From Streptomyces sp. NBC_00464 (GTDB taxonomy: Bacteria; Actinomycetota; Actinomycetes; Streptomycetales; Streptomycetaceae), in assembly GCF_036013915.1 (NCBI RefSeq), contig NZ_CP107899.1:4030001-4094000 (forward strand): a DNA stretch of 64,000 nt, written 5' to 3'. Position 1 is the first letter of the stretch. Each line of letters begins with the position of its first letter. The notes below the pieces were generated by a model that was not told the origin of the DNA, searched no databases, and saw nothing but the letters and a program-made list of their open reading frames with translations. Both the position numbers and the translations under genes were made by a program. Below are positions 61,762-64,000 of the stretch, one piece after another.

Positions 61762-62784
61762 ATGCCCATCGCAACCCCCGAGGTCTACGCCGAGATGCTC
61801 GACCGGGCGAAGGCAGGCAAGTTCGCCTACCCGGCCATCAATGTGACGTCGACGCAGACCCTGCACGCTGCGCTGCGCGGTTTCGCTGAGGCCGAGAGCG
61901 ACGGCATCGTCCAGATCTCCACCGGTGGGGCGGAGTTCCTGGGCGGCCAGTACAACAAGGACATGGTCACGGGCGCTGTCGCCCTCGCCGAGTTCGCGCA
62001 CATCGTCGCCGCCAAGTACGACATCACGGTCGCGCTGCACACCGACCACTGCCCCAAGGACAAGCTGGACACCTACGTCCGTCCGCTGATCGACATCTCC
62101 GCGGAGCGCGTCGCCAAGGGTCTGAACCCGCTGTTCCAGTCCCACATGTGGGACGGCTCGGCCGAGACGCTGGCCGACAACCTGGCCATCGGCCAGGAGC
62201 TGCTGGCCAAGGCCGCCGCCGCCAAGATCATCCTTGAGGTCGAGATCACCCCGACCGGTGGCGAGGAGGACGGCGTCACGCACGAGATCAACGACGAGCT
62301 CTACACGACCGTCGACGACGCGCTGCGTACCGCCGAGGCGCTCGGTCTGGGCGAGAAGGGCCGCTACCTGCTGGCCGCGTCCTTCGGCAACGTGCACGGC
62401 GTCTACAAGCCGGGCAACGTCGTCCTGCGTCCCGAGCTCCTCAAGGACCTCCAGGAGGGCGTCGGCGCCAAGTACGGCAAGACGTCCCCGTTCGACTTCG
62501 TCTTCCACGGCGGCTCCGGTTCCACCGCGGAGGAGATCGCCACCGCGCTGGAGAACGGCGTCGTGAAGATGAACCTCGACACCGACACCCAGTACGCCTT
62601 CACCCGCCCGGTCGCGGACCACATGTTCCGCAACTACGACGGTGTGCTGAAGGTCGACGGTGAGGTCGGCAACAAGAAGGTCTACGACCCGCGCACCTGG
62701 GGCAAGTCCGCCGAGGCGGGCATGGCCAAGCGCGTCACGGAGGCCTGCGCCAACCTGCGGTCCACCGGCACCAAGCTGAAGTAA
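61762..62784 (+). CDS. fba: Class II fructose-bisphosphate aldolase
   Basis: 340 residues from ATG 61762 (AAGGAGCGG upstream). Zn and substrate blocks: VALHTDHCPKDKL, ILEVEITPTGGEEDGV, AASFGNVHGVYKPGN and VFHGGSGSTAEEIATALENG, then KMNLDTDTQYAFTRPVADHM. Glycolysis/gluconeogenesis enzyme. Open frame extends upstream to 61594, but RBS and family length support 61762. Confidence 0.97.
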   Translation: MPIATPEVYAEMLDRAKAGKFAYPAINVTSTQTLHAALRGFAEAESDGIVQISTGGAEFLGGQYNKDMVTGAVALAEFAHIVAAKYDITVALHTDHCPKDKLDTYVRPLIDISAERVAKGLNPLFQSHMWDGSAETLADNLAIGQELLAKAAAAKIILEVEITPTGGEEDGVTHEINDELYTTVDDALRTAEALGLGEKGRYLLAASFGNVHGVYKPGNVVLRPELLKDLQEGVGAKYGKTSPFDFVFHGGSGSTAEEIATALENGVVKMNLDTDTQYAFTRPVADHMFRNYDGVLKVDGEVGNKKVYDPRTWGKSAEAGMAKRVTEACANLRSTGTKLK

Positions 62785-62806
62785 GTCCGTCCGTACGGAT
62801 GTCTGC

Positions 62807-62842
62807 GTGGGCCCGGTAACCCCTTGGGGTGCCGGGCCCATG
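62807..62842 (+). terminator. Hairpin after fba
   Basis: GTGGGCCCGGTAACCCC and GGGGTGCCGGGCCCAT form a nearly perfect stem with a TT loop, about 30 bases after the stop. Confidence 0.85.
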
Positions 62843-62883
62843 GCATGTCCGTACCCGGCAGCAATGATGTGAGGGAAACAGCT

Positions 62884-64000
62884 GTGAGCACGTCCTACGA
62901 CTTCGACACCGTCATCGACCGGCGCGGCACCTGGAGTGTGCAGTGGGACGGTGTCGCGGACCGGTTCGGTGTGGACGGCCTGCTGCCGTTCACCATCTCG
63001 GACATGGACTTCGAGACGGCCCCCGAGGTGTTGGCGGCCCTGCGGGACCGGCTCGATCACGGCGTCTTCGGCTACACGGACTGGCGGCTGGGCGACTTCC
63101 GCCCGGCGATCGCCCACTGGTACGCGACGCGGTACGACACCACGATCGACACCGGCCGGCTGGTGTACGGGCCTTCGGTGCTCAGCCAGTTGTCGCAGCT
63201 GCTCCAGATGTGGACGGTCGAGGGGGACGGCGTGGTCGTCCACACCCCGACGTACGACGGCTTCCGCAAGGCGGTCACCGGGCTCGGCCGCGAGCTGCGG
63301 GGCGTGGGGCTGGGGGACACGGCCGCGCTGGAGCGGGAGCTCGCGCGGGAGGACAGCAAGGTCCTCGTGGTCTGTTCGCCGCACAATCCGTCGGGGCGGG
63401 TGTGGACGGAGGCGGAGCTCGCCGAGATGGCCTCGCTCGCGGCACGGCACGGGGTCGCCGTGATCAGCGACGAGATCCACGCGGACTTCGTGCACGACGG
63501 GCGCCCGCACGTGCCGTGGACGCGGGTGGGGGGTGACGGGCGCTGGGCGCTCATCACCTCGGCCTCGAAGGCGTTCAATTTTCCGGCGCTGACCGGTTCG
63601 TACGGGCTCATCGGCCGCGCGGAGGACCGGACGGAGTACCTGCGCCGGATGGAGACCGCGGAGGGCCTCGCCTCGCCGGCGGTCCTCTCGCTGACCGCGC
63701 ACATCGCCGCGTACCGGGACGGCGCGGCGTGGCTGGACGCCGTGCGCGAGTATGTCGCCGGGAACCTGGCACTGGTCGCGGAGCGGCTGAACGCGGCGTT
63801 CCCCGCTCTGGAGTGGGAGCCGCCGCAGGCCGGGTACCTGGCCTGGATCGATCTGCGGCGGGCGGGTGTCGAGGACGACGAGGCGCTTCAGCGCGTGCTG
63901 GTCGAGCGGGAACGCGTCGCGGTGATGCCGGGGAGCGTGTACGGGGCGGAGGGCTTCGTACGGCTGAACGTGGGGTGTGCGCGGAGCAAGGTGGAGGCGG
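62884..64000 (+). CDS. MalY/PatB-type PLP aminotransferase / C-S lyase (partial, runs off the end)
   Basis: From GTG 62884 the frame is open to the window end, 372 residues. LPFTISDMDFETAPEVLAAL, HNPSGRVW, AVISDEIHADFVHDG, and SASKAFNFPALTGSY (PLP Lys) are typical of MalY/PatB, often cystathionine beta-lyases. The C-terminal Arg region (VRLNVGCARSKVE) is just reached, so only a few residues are missing. Starts about 100 bases after fba. Confidence 0.9.
   Translation, partial: MSTSYDFDTVIDRRGTWSVQWDGVADRFGVDGLLPFTISDMDFETAPEVLAALRDRLDHGVFGYTDWRLGDFRPAIAHWYATRYDTTIDTGRLVYGPSVLSQLSQLLQMWTVEGDGVVVHTPTYDGFRKAVTGLGRELRGVGLGDTAALERELAREDSKVLVVCSPHNPSGRVWTEAELAEMASLAARHGVAVISDEIHADFVHDGRPHVPWTRVGGDGRWALITSASKAFNFPALTGSYGLIGRAEDRTEYLRRMETAEGLASPAVLSLTAHIAAYRDGAAWLDAVREYVAGNLALVAERLNAAFPALEWEPPQAGYLAWIDLRRAGVEDDEALQRVLVERERVAVMPGSVYGAEGFVRLNVGCARSKVEA

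Overview
The window is a segment of a Streptomyces-type chromosome. GC content is very high, GTG starts and GTGA/ATGA overlaps are frequent, and gene content is typical of the genus: dnaK-grpE-dnaJ-hspR with HAIR operators, clpB, dcd, an etfD-like iron-sulfur reductase, fba, pyrE, FG-GAP secreted proteins, MerR, PucR and LuxR regulators, and a parS-like site.

Layout. (1) 1-5.6 kb: start of a sensor kinase, its OmpR-type response regulator, a large secreted FG-GAP protein, then about 1.2 kb without a convincing gene. That stretch is rich in GCAGT pentamers and ends in a perfect palindrome just before a small MerR-like regulator. (2) 5.9-35.08 kb: an integration hot spot. One intact tRNA-Gly(CCC) gene lies at 35.0 kb. 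Five partial copies of its 3' half, each followed by a terminator hairpin, lie at 5.9, 12.2, 17.6, 23.5 and 24.8 kb in the same orientation. They divide the region into five islands, A-E. Cargo: A, a bacteriophytochrome kinase with a response regulator and a PP2C phosphatase, plus a SUKH-type protein. B, an SDR and a PucR/ferredoxin-reductase/fatty-acid-desaturase locus. C, a RHH/PIN toxin-antitoxin pair, a decayed IS256-type element, an MTHFR-like protein and a frameshifted AbiEii-type toxin. D, a small toxin-antitoxin cluster. E, a frameshifted small secreted protein, a 2OG-Fe(II) oxygenase, an IS5-type element, a GDSL lipase, a DUF4239 protein, a MetE-like protein without zinc ligands, a cis-prenyltransferase with a PAP2-like membrane protein, and a broken integrase. 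(3) 35.1-64 kb: core chromosome.

How genes work together. The heat-shock genes dnaK, grpE, dnaJ and hspR form one operon with two HAIR-like sites upstream; clpB has its own HAIR site, so HspR probably controls both. The etfD-like gene is preceded by several TTAC-N6-GTAA-like sites, as expected for a TetR/FadR-type regulator of fatty-acid oxidation. Two related LuxR-HTH regulators (46.9-49.1 kb) lie divergent to a two-gene unit: a 74-residue exported-looking peptide with three DITW repeats, coupled to a small Rieske-like protein with no cluster ligands. This looks like a compact signalling or regulatory system and is the best candidate for something undescribed. pyrE ends in a terminator whose centre is a perfect 14-bp parS-like sequence; fba and a MalY/PatB-like aminotransferase follow to the window edge.

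Limits: all identifications come from reading the sequence and recalling family motifs, with no database search. Several frameshifts (AbiEii gene, small secreted protein) could be real or sequencing errors.
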